DNA of 64,000 bases from Streptomyces sp. CB09001 (GTDB taxonomy: Bacteria; Actinomycetota; Actinomycetes; Streptomycetales; Streptomycetaceae). Below, one piece after another: positions 26,200 through 33,896 of this stretch (the stretch's first letter is position 1; each line of letters starts with the position of its first letter). A model generated the notes under the pieces. It ran no database searches. It was not told the origin of the DNA and worked only from the letters and a program-made list of their open reading frames with translations. A program made the position numbers and the translations under genes. The stretch spans positions 4,517,001-4,581,000 of the forward strand of contig NZ_CP026730.1 of the NCBI RefSeq assembly GCF_003369795.1, in the 5' to 3' direction.

Positions 26200-27401
26200 G
26201 CACCACTGACAAGGACACCACCACCACCGCCGCCGCGACCGACACCGTGACCGAGCGCCCGCCGGTCTTCTCCGTCGACGGCCTGTGGAAGGTCTTCGGC
26301 CCGAAGGCCGCCCGCGTTCCCGCCGACCCGGACCTCACCACCCTGAGCCCGGCCGAGCTGCGCTCCCGCACCGGCTGCACGGCCGCCGTCGCCGACGTCT
26401 CCTTCGACGTGCGCAAGGGCGAGGTCTTCGTCGTCATGGGCCTGTCCGGCTCCGGCAAGTCCACCCTCGTACGCTGTCTGACCCGCCTCATCGAGCCGAC
26501 GGCCGGGTCCATCGCCATCGACGGCGAGGACGTCCGCGCGATGGACAGGTCCCGGCTGCGCGAACTGCGCCGGCACCGGGCCGCGATGGTCTTCCAGCAC
26601 TTCGGCCTGCTCCCGCACCGCACCGTCCTGGACAACGTCGCCTACGGCCTGGAGGTCCAGGGCATGGGCCGCGCCGAGCGCCGCGAGCGCGCCGCCGCGA
26701 TCGTCGCCAAGGTCGGCCTGGAGGGCCTGGAGCAGCGCCGCCCCGGCCAGCTCTCCGGCGGCCAGCGCCAGCGCGTCGGCCTCGCCCGCGCCCTCGCCGT
26801 CGACCCCGAGGTGCTGCTCTTCGACGAGCCGTTCAGCGCCCTGGACCCGCTGATCCGGCGCGACATGCAGGAGGAGGTCGTCCGGCTGCACCGCGAGGAG
26901 GGCCGCACGATGGTCTTCATCACCCACGACCTCCAGGAGGCCCTCAAGCTCGGCGACCGCATCGCCCTGATGCGCGACGGCCGGGTGGTGCAGCTCGGCA
27001 CGCCGGAGGAGATCGTCGGCTCGCCCGCCGACGACTACGTCCGCGAGTTCGTCCGCGACGTGCCGCGCGAACAGGTCCTCACCGTCCGCACGGCGATGCG
27101 CCCCGCCACCTCCGCCGACGAGGCGGGCACGGGCCCGGCGATCCGCCCGGACGCCACGGTCTCGGAAGCCATCGAGGCGGTGGCGAGAGCGGGCTCGGCG
27201 GCCCGCGTCATGGACGAGGGCCGCTGCCTGGGCGTGGTCGACGCGACCGACCTCCTGTCGGTGGTAGCAGGCACAGCAGACGAGCCCGCCCCCGCTGCGG
27301 GCAGTCGTGCCGCTGGGGCGGCACGGGTGGGCGCAGCGGCAACCGGCGAGCGCCGTGAGCCGACCGACCCTCGCCCAGCCACGACCGAGGAGCCGGTCTG
27401 A
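26196..27401 (+). CDS. Glycine betaine/quaternary amine ABC transporter ATP-binding protein
   Basis: 401 aa, ProV/OpuAA type. Walker A MGLSGSGKSTLVRCL, Q-loop AMVFQHFGLLPH, signature QLSGGQRQRVGLARAL, Walker B VLLFDEPFSALDP and switch ITHDLQEAL are all intact. The Q-loop spacing with EPTAGSIAIDG fits the betaine class. The C-terminal extension carries one CBS-like segment (IRPDATVSEAIEAVARAGSA, GRCLGVVDATDLLSVVAG), where two are usual in osmosensing members. Its stop overlaps the permease start by one base. Confidence 0.9.
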   Translation: MSTTDKDTTTTAAATDTVTERPPVFSVDGLWKVFGPKAARVPADPDLTTLSPAELRSRTGCTAAVADVSFDVRKGEVFVVMGLSGSGKSTLVRCLTRLIEPTAGSIAIDGEDVRAMDRSRLRELRRHRAAMVFQHFGLLPHRTVLDNVAYGLEVQGMGRAERRERAAAIVAKVGLEGLEQRRPGQLSGGQRQRVGLARALAVDPEVLLFDEPFSALDPLIRRDMQEEVVRLHREEGRTMVFITHDLQEALKLGDRIALMRDGRVVQLGTPEEIVGSPADDYVREFVRDVPREQVLTVRTAMRPATSADEAGTGPAIRPDATVSEAIEAVARAGSAARVMDEGRCLGVVDATDLLSVVAGTADEPAPAAGSRAAGAARVGAAATGERREPTDPRPATTEEPV

Positions 27402-29347
27402 TGGCAACGATCACCGCAGCGCCCCGAAAGGCCACCCCGCCGGGCATCCTCACCCACCCCGCAACCCGCAAGCTCCTCGCCCTGGCGGCACTGGCAGCCA
27501 TCCTCATCCCCATAGCCGCCACGCAGTGGCCCGGCGCCACCTGGCCCACCGCCCTCACCGTCGACGTTTCCGAACCCCTCGGCAGGGCCAGCGACTGGAT
27601 CATCGACAACAGGGACAGCCACCCCCTGTTCCTCTACTTCTTCGGCCACGTCAGCAACGTCGTCGTCATCGCCGTCCGTGCCGTGTACCTCGCCCTCCTC
27701 GCCGTCGGCTGGGCCGGGGTCACCGCGATCGGCGCCCTGGTCGCCTGGCGGGTGGCCGGTGCGAGGCTCGCGGCGGGCACCGCGGCCGCGTTCCTGGCCT
27801 GCGGCCTGCTCGGCATGTGGGTGCCGACGATGCAGACCCTCGCCCTGATGGTCGTGGCCGTCCTCGCGTCCGTCGCGGTCGGCGCCCTGCTGGGCCTCGC
27901 CGCGGGCCTGTCCGACCGGATGGACCGCGTCCTGCGCCCGGTGCTGGACACCATGCAGGTGCTGCCCGCCTTCGCCTACCTCCTCCCCGTCGTCCTGGTC
28001 TTCGGCATCGGTGTCCCCGCCGCCGTGCTGGCCACCGTCGTCTACGCCGCCCCGCCCATGGCCCGGCTCACCTCGCTGGGCCTGCGCGGCGCGGACCGGG
28101 AGGTCCTGGAGGCCGTCGAGTCCCTCGGCACCACCGCCCGCCAGCGGCTGCTGACCGCCCGTATCCCGCTGGCCCGCAAGGAACTCCTCCTCGGCGTCAA
28201 CCAGACGATCATGATGGCGCTGTCCATGGCCGTCATCGCCTCGGTCATCGGCGCCGGCGGCCTCGGCGACCGCGTCTACCAGGCGCTCGCCTCGGTCGAC
28301 GTCGGCGCGGCCCTCGCGGCCGGCATCCCGATCGTGCTGCTCGCGGTCGTCCTGGACCGGGTGACCGGCGCGGCCGGGGAACGGCTCGGCGAGTCCGGAA
28401 AGTCCCCGGTGACCTGGCTGTACGCCCTGGCCGTCGCCGCGGCCGTCGCGCTCGCCGGACGCCTGGCCGGTTTCCTCGACTGGCCCAACGGGTGGGACGT
28501 GGACATCGCCGAGCCCGTCAACCGGGCCGTCGACTGGATGACCGCCCACCTGTACTCCGGCGTCCCCGTCGTCGGCGGCACCGCCGACTGGGCCGCGCAC
28601 TTCACCAGCTGGGTGCTCAACCCCCTCCGCGACGGCCTCCAGTGGCTGCCCTGGTGGTCCGTGCTCCTGATCGTCGCCGCCCTGGCCTGGCTGATCGGCA
28701 CCTGGCGTACCGCGCTCACCGCCGTCCTCGCGATGGCCGCGATCGGCGTACTCGGCGTGTGGAACCCGTCCCTGGACACGCTTTCCCAGGTGCTCGCCGC
28801 CGTCGCCGTGACCCTCGTCCTGGGCTTCGCCACCGGCATCGCCGCCGCCCGCAGCGACCGCTTCGAGCGCCTGCTGCGGCCCGTGCTCGACGTCTTCCAG
28901 ACCATGCCGCAGTTCGTGTACCTGATCCCGGTCGTCGCCCTGTTCGGCGTGGGCCGCGCGCCCGCCGTGGCGGCAGCCGTCGTCTACGCCCTCCCGGCCG
29001 TCGTCCGCATCACCGCCCAGGGCCTGCGCCAGGTCGACCCGGCCGCCATGGAGTCGGCCCGCTCGCTCGGCGCCACCAGTGGCCAGCAACTGCGCCAGGT
29101 CCAGCTTCCGCTGGCCCGCCGGGCCCTGCTGCTCGCCGTCAACCAGGGCGTCGTCCTGGTCCTCGCCGTCGTCATCATCGGCGGCCTGGTCGGCGGTGGC
29201 GCGCTCGGCTACCAGGTGGTCTTCGGCCTGGCCCAGGGCGACCTGGCGACCGGCCTGGTCGCGGGCGCCGCGATCGTCTGCCTCGGCCTGATGCTCGACC
29301 GCGTCACCCAGCCCACCGAACGCCGTACGACGAAGAAGGGAGCCTGA
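27401..29347 (+). CDS. Fused double permease of glycine betaine ABC transporter
   Basis: 648 aa, about twice a ProW/OpuAB permease. Each half has a full set of membrane helices and its own coupling loop. Half 1: VLDTMQVLPAFAYLLPVVLV and ADREVLEAVESLGTTARQRL. Half 2: VLDVFQTMPQFVYLIPVVAL and QVDPAAMESARSLGATSGQQ. The fused protein would supply both membrane subunits, so one copy pairs with two ATPase subunits. A short amphipathic WPNGWDVDIAEPVNRAVDW segment occurs before the second half and a similar one near the first. In operon with the ATPase and binding protein. Confidence 0.9.
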   Translation: MATITAAPRKATPPGILTHPATRKLLALAALAAILIPIAATQWPGATWPTALTVDVSEPLGRASDWIIDNRDSHPLFLYFFGHVSNVVVIAVRAVYLALLAVGWAGVTAIGALVAWRVAGARLAAGTAAAFLACGLLGMWVPTMQTLALMVVAVLASVAVGALLGLAAGLSDRMDRVLRPVLDTMQVLPAFAYLLPVVLVFGIGVPAAVLATVVYAAPPMARLTSLGLRGADREVLEAVESLGTTARQRLLTARIPLARKELLLGVNQTIMMALSMAVIASVIGAGGLGDRVYQALASVDVGAALAAGIPIVLLAVVLDRVTGAAGERLGESGKSPVTWLYALAVAAAVALAGRLAGFLDWPNGWDVDIAEPVNRAVDWMTAHLYSGVPVVGGTADWAAHFTSWVLNPLRDGLQWLPWWSVLLIVAALAWLIGTWRTALTAVLAMAAIGVLGVWNPSLDTLSQVLAAVAVTLVLGFATGIAAARSDRFERLLRPVLDVFQTMPQFVYLIPVVALFGVGRAPAVAAAVVYALPAVVRITAQGLRQVDPAAMESARSLGATSGQQLRQVQLPLARRALLLAVNQGVVLVLAVVIIGGLVGGGALGYQVVFGLAQGDLATGLVAGAAIVCLGLMLDRVTQPTERRTTKKGA

Positions 29348-29348
29348 C

Positions 29349-30335
29349 ATGCGACTGCGACTGCGACTCCGACCGCGACCGCGTATGCGTACGACCTCCG
29401 CCGTCGCGGGGGTGGCCGCGCTGACGCTGCTCACCGGCTGCGGCGCCGCCGACATGACCAAGCAGGCGTCCCCGTACGCCAACGCCCAGGGCGCCAGGAC
29501 CGTCACCCTGTCCGTGCAGTCCTGGGTCGGCGCCCAGGCCAACGTGGCCGTCGCCCAGTACCTGCTGGAGCACGAGCTGGGCTACCGCGTCGACACCGTC
29601 CAGGTCGACGAGGTCCCCGCCTGGGACGCGCTCAGCCAGGGCCGCGTCGACGCCATCCTGGAGGACTGGGGCCACCCCGAGCAGGAACAGCGCTACGTCG
29701 AGGACAAGAAGACCATCGCCGCGGGCGGCGACCTCGGCGTCACCGGGCACATCGGCTGGTTCGTCCCGACGTACTTCGCGAAGAAGCACCCGGACGTCAC
29801 CGACTGGAAGAACCTGGACAAGTACGCCGACCTGCTGCGCACCGCGGAGAGCGGCGGCAAGGGCCAGCTCCTGGACGGCTCCCCGTCCTACGTCACCAAC
29901 GACAAGGCCCTGGTGCAGAACCTGGACCTGGACTACCAGGTCGTCTTCGCCGGTTCGGAGGCCGCCCAGATCACCCAGATGCAGCAGTTCGCCAAGGAGA
30001 AGAAGCCCTTCCTCAGCTACTGGTACACCCCCCAGTGGCTGATGGAGAAGGTGCCGATGACCGAGGTGAAGCTGCCGCCGTACGAGGAGGGCTGCGACGC
30101 CGACCCGGAGAAGGTCGCCTGCGCCTACCCCGTCACCCCGCTGCAGAAGTACCTCAACGCCGGCTTCGCGAAGGACGGCGGCAAGGCGGCGGAGTTCCTC
30201 AAGCGGTTCAAGTGGACGACGGAGGACCAGAACCAGGTCTCCCTGATGATCGCCGAGCAGAAGATGCGGCCCGAGGAGGCGGCGAAGAAGTGGGTGGACG
30301 GCCACGAGTCCGTCTGGAAGCAGTGGCTGCCCTGA
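29349..30335 (+). CDS. Glycine betaine/choline ABC transporter substrate-binding lipoprotein
   Basis: 328 aa from ATG 29349, with GGGAG upstream; an ATG 12 codons later is less well placed. Lipoprotein signal with lipobox LLTGC near residue 31, preceded by an Arg-rich n-region. The mature part is OpuAC-like: SVQSWVGAQANVAVAQYLLE, AWDALSQGRVDAILEDWGHP, WFVPTYFAKKHPDVTDWKNL, and a final AKKWVDGHESVWKQWLP. Trp residues would form the quaternary-amine cage. Last gene of the unit, convergent with the PEP-mutase-like gene. Confidence 0.92.
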   Translation: MRLRLRLRPRPRMRTTSAVAGVAALTLLTGCGAADMTKQASPYANAQGARTVTLSVQSWVGAQANVAVAQYLLEHELGYRVDTVQVDEVPAWDALSQGRVDAILEDWGHPEQEQRYVEDKKTIAAGGDLGVTGHIGWFVPTYFAKKHPDVTDWKNLDKYADLLRTAESGGKGQLLDGSPSYVTNDKALVQNLDLDYQVVFAGSEAAQITQMQQFAKEKKPFLSYWYTPQWLMEKVPMTEVKLPPYEEGCDADPEKVACAYPVTPLQKYLNAGFAKDGGKAAEFLKRFKWTTEDQNQVSLMIAEQKMRPEEAAKKWVDGHESVWKQWLP

Positions 30336-30338
30336 CCC

Positions 30339-31070
30339 TCACTCCGCGGGTCGGCCCGCGAGCCCTGCCGCGGCCTCCCGCACCGCCTGCTCCGCCTGCC
30401 GCTGCAGGCCGGGCCCGAACGTGATCCGGGTGGCCCCGAGCCCGCCGAGCTCGACGGGACCGGGGCCCTGCCCGGGCCGCGCGAACACGTTCACCGGCCC
30501 CTGGATCCCGGCCCGCAGCAGCGGCAGCAGGGCGGTCGGGGCGGCGATCGGGTACACGCAGTCGGCGCCCGCGGCGACGTACGCGGCGGCCCGCTCGATC
30601 GCCGCTCCCGGATCGTCGACGCCCCGGATGAACGTGTCGATCCGGGCGTTCAGGAAGAGCCGGTCACCGGCCTCCTCCCGCACCCCGGCCAGCCACTCGG
30701 CGTGCTCCGCCGGGTCCCTGAGGCCCTCGTCGGTGGAGTCCTCCAGGTTGCAGCCGACCACGCCCACCTCGAGGAGCCGCTCCACCAGCTCCTTCGGCGC
30801 CAGTCCGTAGCCGCCCTCGACGTCCGCCGACACGGGTACGTCCACGGCGCGCACGATCCGCGCGACCGCCGCGAACATCTCGTCGGCCGGGGTCTGCCCG
30901 TCCTCGTACCCGAGCGAGGCCGCCACCCCGGCGCTCGGCGTCGCGAGCGCAGGGAACCCGGCCTCCACGAACACCCGGGCGCTCGCCGCGTCCCAGGGGC
31001 CCGGCAGGACGAGGGGGTCGTCCGGAACCCGGCCGTGGTGCAGGGCGCGGAACGCGGCGGCACGACTCAC
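30339..31070 (-). CDS. Isocitrate lyase/PEP mutase superfamily protein
   Basis: 243 aa from GTG 31070, which overlaps the upstream gene stop. TIM-barrel signatures are LVLPGPWDAASARVFVEAGF, VPVSADVEGGYGLAPKELVE (metal-binding Asp) and GVVGCNLEDSTDEGL. The KKCGH-type catalytic loop of true lyases is not seen, so this belongs to the broad PEP-mutase-like group whose substrates vary (2-methylisocitrate-like or phosphonate-like). It ends a three-gene minus-strand operon with two AhpD-like proteins. Confidence 0.85.
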   Translation of the reverse strand: MSRAAAFRALHHGRVPDDPLVLPGPWDAASARVFVEAGFPALATPSAGVAASLGYEDGQTPADEMFAAVARIVRAVDVPVSADVEGGYGLAPKELVERLLEVGVVGCNLEDSTDEGLRDPAEHAEWLAGVREEAGDRLFLNARIDTFIRGVDDPGAAIERAAAYVAAGADCVYPIAAPTALLPLLRAGIQGPVNVFARPGQGPGPVELGGLGATRITFGPGLQRQAEQAVREAAAGLAGRPAE

Positions 31071-31513
31071 GGTGTGTAACCCCCCGGTGGGACCCTGCGG
31101 CTGACCATCAGCCGGTTCCAGCTGTTGATGACGGTGATCAGCCCGATCAGGTGGGCCAGTTCGCCGTCGTCGAAGTGTACGGCGGCCTCCTCGTACACCG
31201 TGTCGGACACGAAGCCCTCGGTCAGCACGGTCATCGCCTCGGTCAGCGCGAGCGCGGCCCGCTCCCGCCCGTCGTACAGGCCCTCCGCCTCCTCCCAGGC
31301 GGCGAGCAGACCGAGGCGCTCCTCACCCTCCCCGTTCCTGCGGGCCAGGGAGAGGTGCATGTCCAGGCAGAACGCGCAGTGGTTGAGCTGCGAGGCCCGG
31401 ATCATCACCAGCTCGGCGAGCACGGGGTCGCCGAGCCCCTTCTTGGCCGCCGCGCTCAGCGCCGACAGCGCCTTGCCGACCTCCCGGTCCAGGAGCTGCG
31501 TGCGTGCCGTCAC
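31067..31513 (-). CDS. Carboxymuconolactone decarboxylase/AhpD-like protein
   Basis: 148 aa from GTG 31513. It has the alkylhydroperoxidase-D core ASQLNHCAFCLDMHLSLARR with the CxxC plus His triad. Such proteins use the thiol pair in peroxide reduction or act as decarboxylases. Closely similar to the upstream protein (31510-32019) over its whole length, so the two are tandem paralogues. Starts and stops overlap on both sides. Confidence 0.9.
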   Translation of the reverse strand: MTARTQLLDREVGKALSALSAAAKKGLGDPVLAELVMIRASQLNHCAFCLDMHLSLARRNGEGEERLGLLAAWEEAEGLYDGRERAALALTEAMTVLTEGFVSDTVYEEAAVHFDDGELAHLIGLITVINSWNRLMVSRRVPPGGYTP

Positions 31514-32019
31514 GCGTGCCCGCCGGGCGTGTAGTGGCCCGGCGTCATCCGGCAGGTCACGCCGAACCGGTTCCAGGCGTTGATCGTCGTGATCGCGGCG
31601 ATCAGCTGCGCCAGTTCCGGCTCGTCGAAGTGCTTGGCGGCCTTCTCGTACACCTCGTCCGGCACGAAGCCGTCGGTCAGCACGGTGACCGCCTCGGTCA
31701 GCTCGACCGCCGCCAGCTCCTTCTCCGTGTAGAAGTGCCGCGACTCCTCCCAGGCCGCCAGCTGCACGATCCGCTCCACGCTCTCGCCGGCGGCGAGAGC
31801 GTCCTTGGTGTGCATGTCGAGGCAGAAGGCGCAGTGGTTGATCTGCGAGGCGCGGATCTTCACCAGCTCGTACAGCGCCGGATCCAGACCCCGCTTGGCG
31901 ACGGTCTCGAGCCGGATCATCGCCTTGTAGACCTCGGGGGCGTGCTGCGACCAGTTCAGCCGGGCGGGCAGCTCGGCGGCGTAGGCCGTGGTCTTCGTGT
32001 CATCGGTGGGTGTCGTCAT
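31510..32019 (-). CDS. Carboxymuconolactone decarboxylase/AhpD-like protein
   Basis: 169 aa from ATG 32019. CxxC core ASQINHCAFCLDMHTKDALA; other conserved pieces are RLNWSQHAPEVYKAMIRLE and INAWNRFGVTCRMTPGHYTP. It is the first gene of the operon and lies only 46 bases from the divergent MocR gene, the usual arrangement of a MocR target. A redox or detoxification role is inferred. Confidence 0.9.
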   Translation of the reverse strand: MTTPTDDTKTTAYAAELPARLNWSQHAPEVYKAMIRLETVAKRGLDPALYELVKIRASQINHCAFCLDMHTKDALAAGESVERIVQLAAWEESRHFYTEKELAAVELTEAVTVLTDGFVPDEVYEKAAKHFDEPELAQLIAAITTINAWNRFGVTCRMTPGHYTPGGHA

Positions 32020-32065
32020 GCCTCGACCCTAGGAAGGAAACAGCCCAGCGGTATGGTCCATTTCC

Positions 32066-33454
32066 ATGGCGAATTCCTGGGCCACTCTCGGCGTCGACCT
32101 GCACCTGGAACCCACCGGTCCCGGCCTGCGCCGCGGCCTCACCGACGCGTTGCGCGAGGCCGTCCGCACCGGCCGCCTGGGCCCCGGCACCCGGCTGCCC
32201 TCCTCCCGCGTCCTCGCCGCCGACCTCGGCATCGCCCGCAACACCGTCGCCGACGCCTACGCCGACCTCGTCGCCGAGGGCTGGCTCACCGCGCGCCAGG
32301 GCTCGGGCACCCGCGTCGCCGACCGCGTCGCCGCCCCGCCCGCCGGAGCCTCGGTCCGGCGCCCCCGGGAGCCCGCCCGCCCCGTCCACGACCTGCGCCC
32401 CGGCAGCCCGGACCTCGCCGGCTTTCCGCGCGTCGAGTGGCTCAGGGCCGCCCGCCGCGCCGTCACGGCCGCCCCCAACGACGCCTTCGGCTACGGCGAT
32501 CCCCGCGGCCACCCCGAACTGCGCGGCGCGCTGTCCGCCTACCTCGCCCGTGCCCGTGGCGTGCGCGCCGCCCCCGACCACCTGCTCGTCTGCGGCGGCG
32601 TCGCGCACGCCCTGGCGGTGCTGGCCGCGGTGCTGCTGGCGCGTGGCGTGCGCACCGTGGCCGTCGAGTCGTACGGCCTCCACGTCCACCGCGACCTGCT
32701 CGAAGCAGCCGGTCTGCGGACCGTCCCGCTGCCCGTCGACGACCGGGGTGCCGACCCCGGGGCGCTCACGGACGAGGGCGCCGTACTGCTCACCCCCGCC
32801 CACCAGTTCCCGACCGGCGTGCCGCTGCACCCCGACCGCCGGGCGGCCTTCGTGGACTGGGCACGGCGCACCGGCGCCCTGATCCTGGAGGACGACTACG
32901 ACGGCGAGTTCCGCTACGACCGCCAGCCCGTCGGCGCCCTCCAGGGACTCGCCCCCGACCACGTCGTCTACCTCGGCACCGCCAGCAAGTCCCTCGCCCC
33001 CGGCCTGCGACTGGCCTGGGCGGTGCTCCCGCCGGGGCTCGCCGACGAGGTCACGGCGACCCGCGGCGGCTCCGACACCTGCGGCGTGCTGGAACAGCTC
33101 ACCCTGGCCGAGTTCCTCACCTCCGGGGCCTACGACCGTCACGTCCGCGCCTGCCGCCTGCGTTACCGGCGCCGCCGGGACGCCCTGGTAGCGGCCCTCG
33201 CCGGCCGGGTCCCCGAGGTGCGGGTCGCCGGCATCGCGGCCGGTCTGCACGCCGTACTCGGTCTGCCGACCGGCACCGAGCAGCAGGTACTCAGATCGGC
33301 GGCCTGGCACGGCCTGGGCCTGCACGGCCTGTCCGTCTTCCGCCACCCGAGGGCCACGGCCGACCCGCTGGACGCGGTGGTCGTCGGCTACGGCACCCCG
33401 CCCGACCACGCCTGGACGGGCGCCCTGGACGCACTGTGCCGGGCGCTGCCCTAG
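32066..33454 (+). CDS. MocR/PdxR-type PLP-dependent transcriptional regulator
   Basis: 462 aa. An N-terminal GntR winged helix (LREAVRTGRLGPGTRLPSSR, LGIARNTVADAYADLVAEGW) is fused to a type-I aminotransferase fold (FGYGDPRGHPELRGALSAYL; HQFPTGVPLHP; ILEDDYDGEFRYD; PLP lysine in YLGTASKSLAPGLRLAW). It likely controls the divergent AhpD-like operon. The 46-base gap contains ATGGTCCAT followed by CCATGG, a plausible binding site. The TAG stop abuts the MITE-like element. Confidence 0.92.
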   Translation: MANSWATLGVDLHLEPTGPGLRRGLTDALREAVRTGRLGPGTRLPSSRVLAADLGIARNTVADAYADLVAEGWLTARQGSGTRVADRVAAPPAGASVRRPREPARPVHDLRPGSPDLAGFPRVEWLRAARRAVTAAPNDAFGYGDPRGHPELRGALSAYLARARGVRAAPDHLLVCGGVAHALAVLAAVLLARGVRTVAVESYGLHVHRDLLEAAGLRTVPLPVDDRGADPGALTDEGAVLLTPAHQFPTGVPLHPDRRAAFVDWARRTGALILEDDYDGEFRYDRQPVGALQGLAPDHVVYLGTASKSLAPGLRLAWAVLPPGLADEVTATRGGSDTCGVLEQLTLAEFLTSGAYDRHVRACRLRYRRRRDALVAALAGRVPEVRVAGIAAGLHAVLGLPTGTEQQVLRSAAWHGLGLHGLSVFRHPRATADPLDAVVVGYGTPPDHAWTGALDALCRALP

Positions 33455-33670
33455 GGAGTGTCGTTCGGATCTTGCCCGGGTCGCGGGGTCCGGCACGCAC
33501 TCCCCACTGCCCGAAGCGCGTGGGAAGTGCCCCCAGCGGCGTTGTCGCCGGGCTGCCAGGGCTCCGCCCCGGCGCCCCTCCTCCGCTTTGCAGCCGCACG
33601 CACCAGACCCCGCCCGGGCCGGCAACAAGGCAGCGTTGCCTGGAGCCGGCCTGATCCAAACGGCACCCCC
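33454..33670. mobile_element. MITE-like element with 18-bp terminal inverted repeats
   Basis: GGGAGTGTCGTTCGGATC (33454-33471) and the reverse complement of 33653-33670 agree at 15 of 18 positions. The ~217 bp between have no ORF with coding character and contain several internal hairpins. No target duplication is evident and no transposase is present, so if mobile it would be non-autonomous. It sits exactly at the stop codon of the MocR gene and just before the glyA riboswitch. Confidence 0.45.
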
Positions 33671-33775
33671 TGGCGTCCGCCGCCGATGCCGGCCGGGCCC
33701 ACGACCGGTTCGACCGGCGCCCTTCCGCATCACGGACACCCACGGCATGCCCCCGCCCCACCCGGTAGCCTGGCC

Positions 33776-33857
33776 CCGGGCCGTGACTGGCGCGCTGGGA
33801 TGGGATGGACCATCGGGGAGCGGTCCCGGAACACCGAGAGCCGTGCGCCTGGGCCAT
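33776..33857 (+). ncRNA. ZTP riboswitch (pfl motif) in the glyA leader
   Basis: The sequence contains the hallmarks in order. P1 5' strand CCGGGCC (33776-33782) is followed by GTGACTGGCG (33783-33792). P2 is GATGG/CCATC (33799-33803, 33810-33814) with a 6-base loop. Then come CGGGGAGC (33814-33821), the P1 3' strand GGTCCCGG (33822-33829, one bulged T) and a linker. The 3' domain has GCGCCTGGGCC (33845-33855). GGCG (33789-33792) can pair with CGCC (33846-33849) as the known pseudoknot. Genes in this class are turned on by ZTP/ZMP when 10-formyl-THF is short; glyA is a classic target. GGTCC (33822-33826) could alternatively pair with GGACC (33890-33894) at the ribosome site, a possible off-switch. 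Confidence 0.9.
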
Positions 33858-33896
33858 CCGTACCGCGAACGCTGAAACCGACGTCCGGAGGACCCC

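Noticed and set aside
33454..33670. Complete insertion sequence
   Set aside because: No transposase reading frame and no clear target duplication; kept only as MITE-like.
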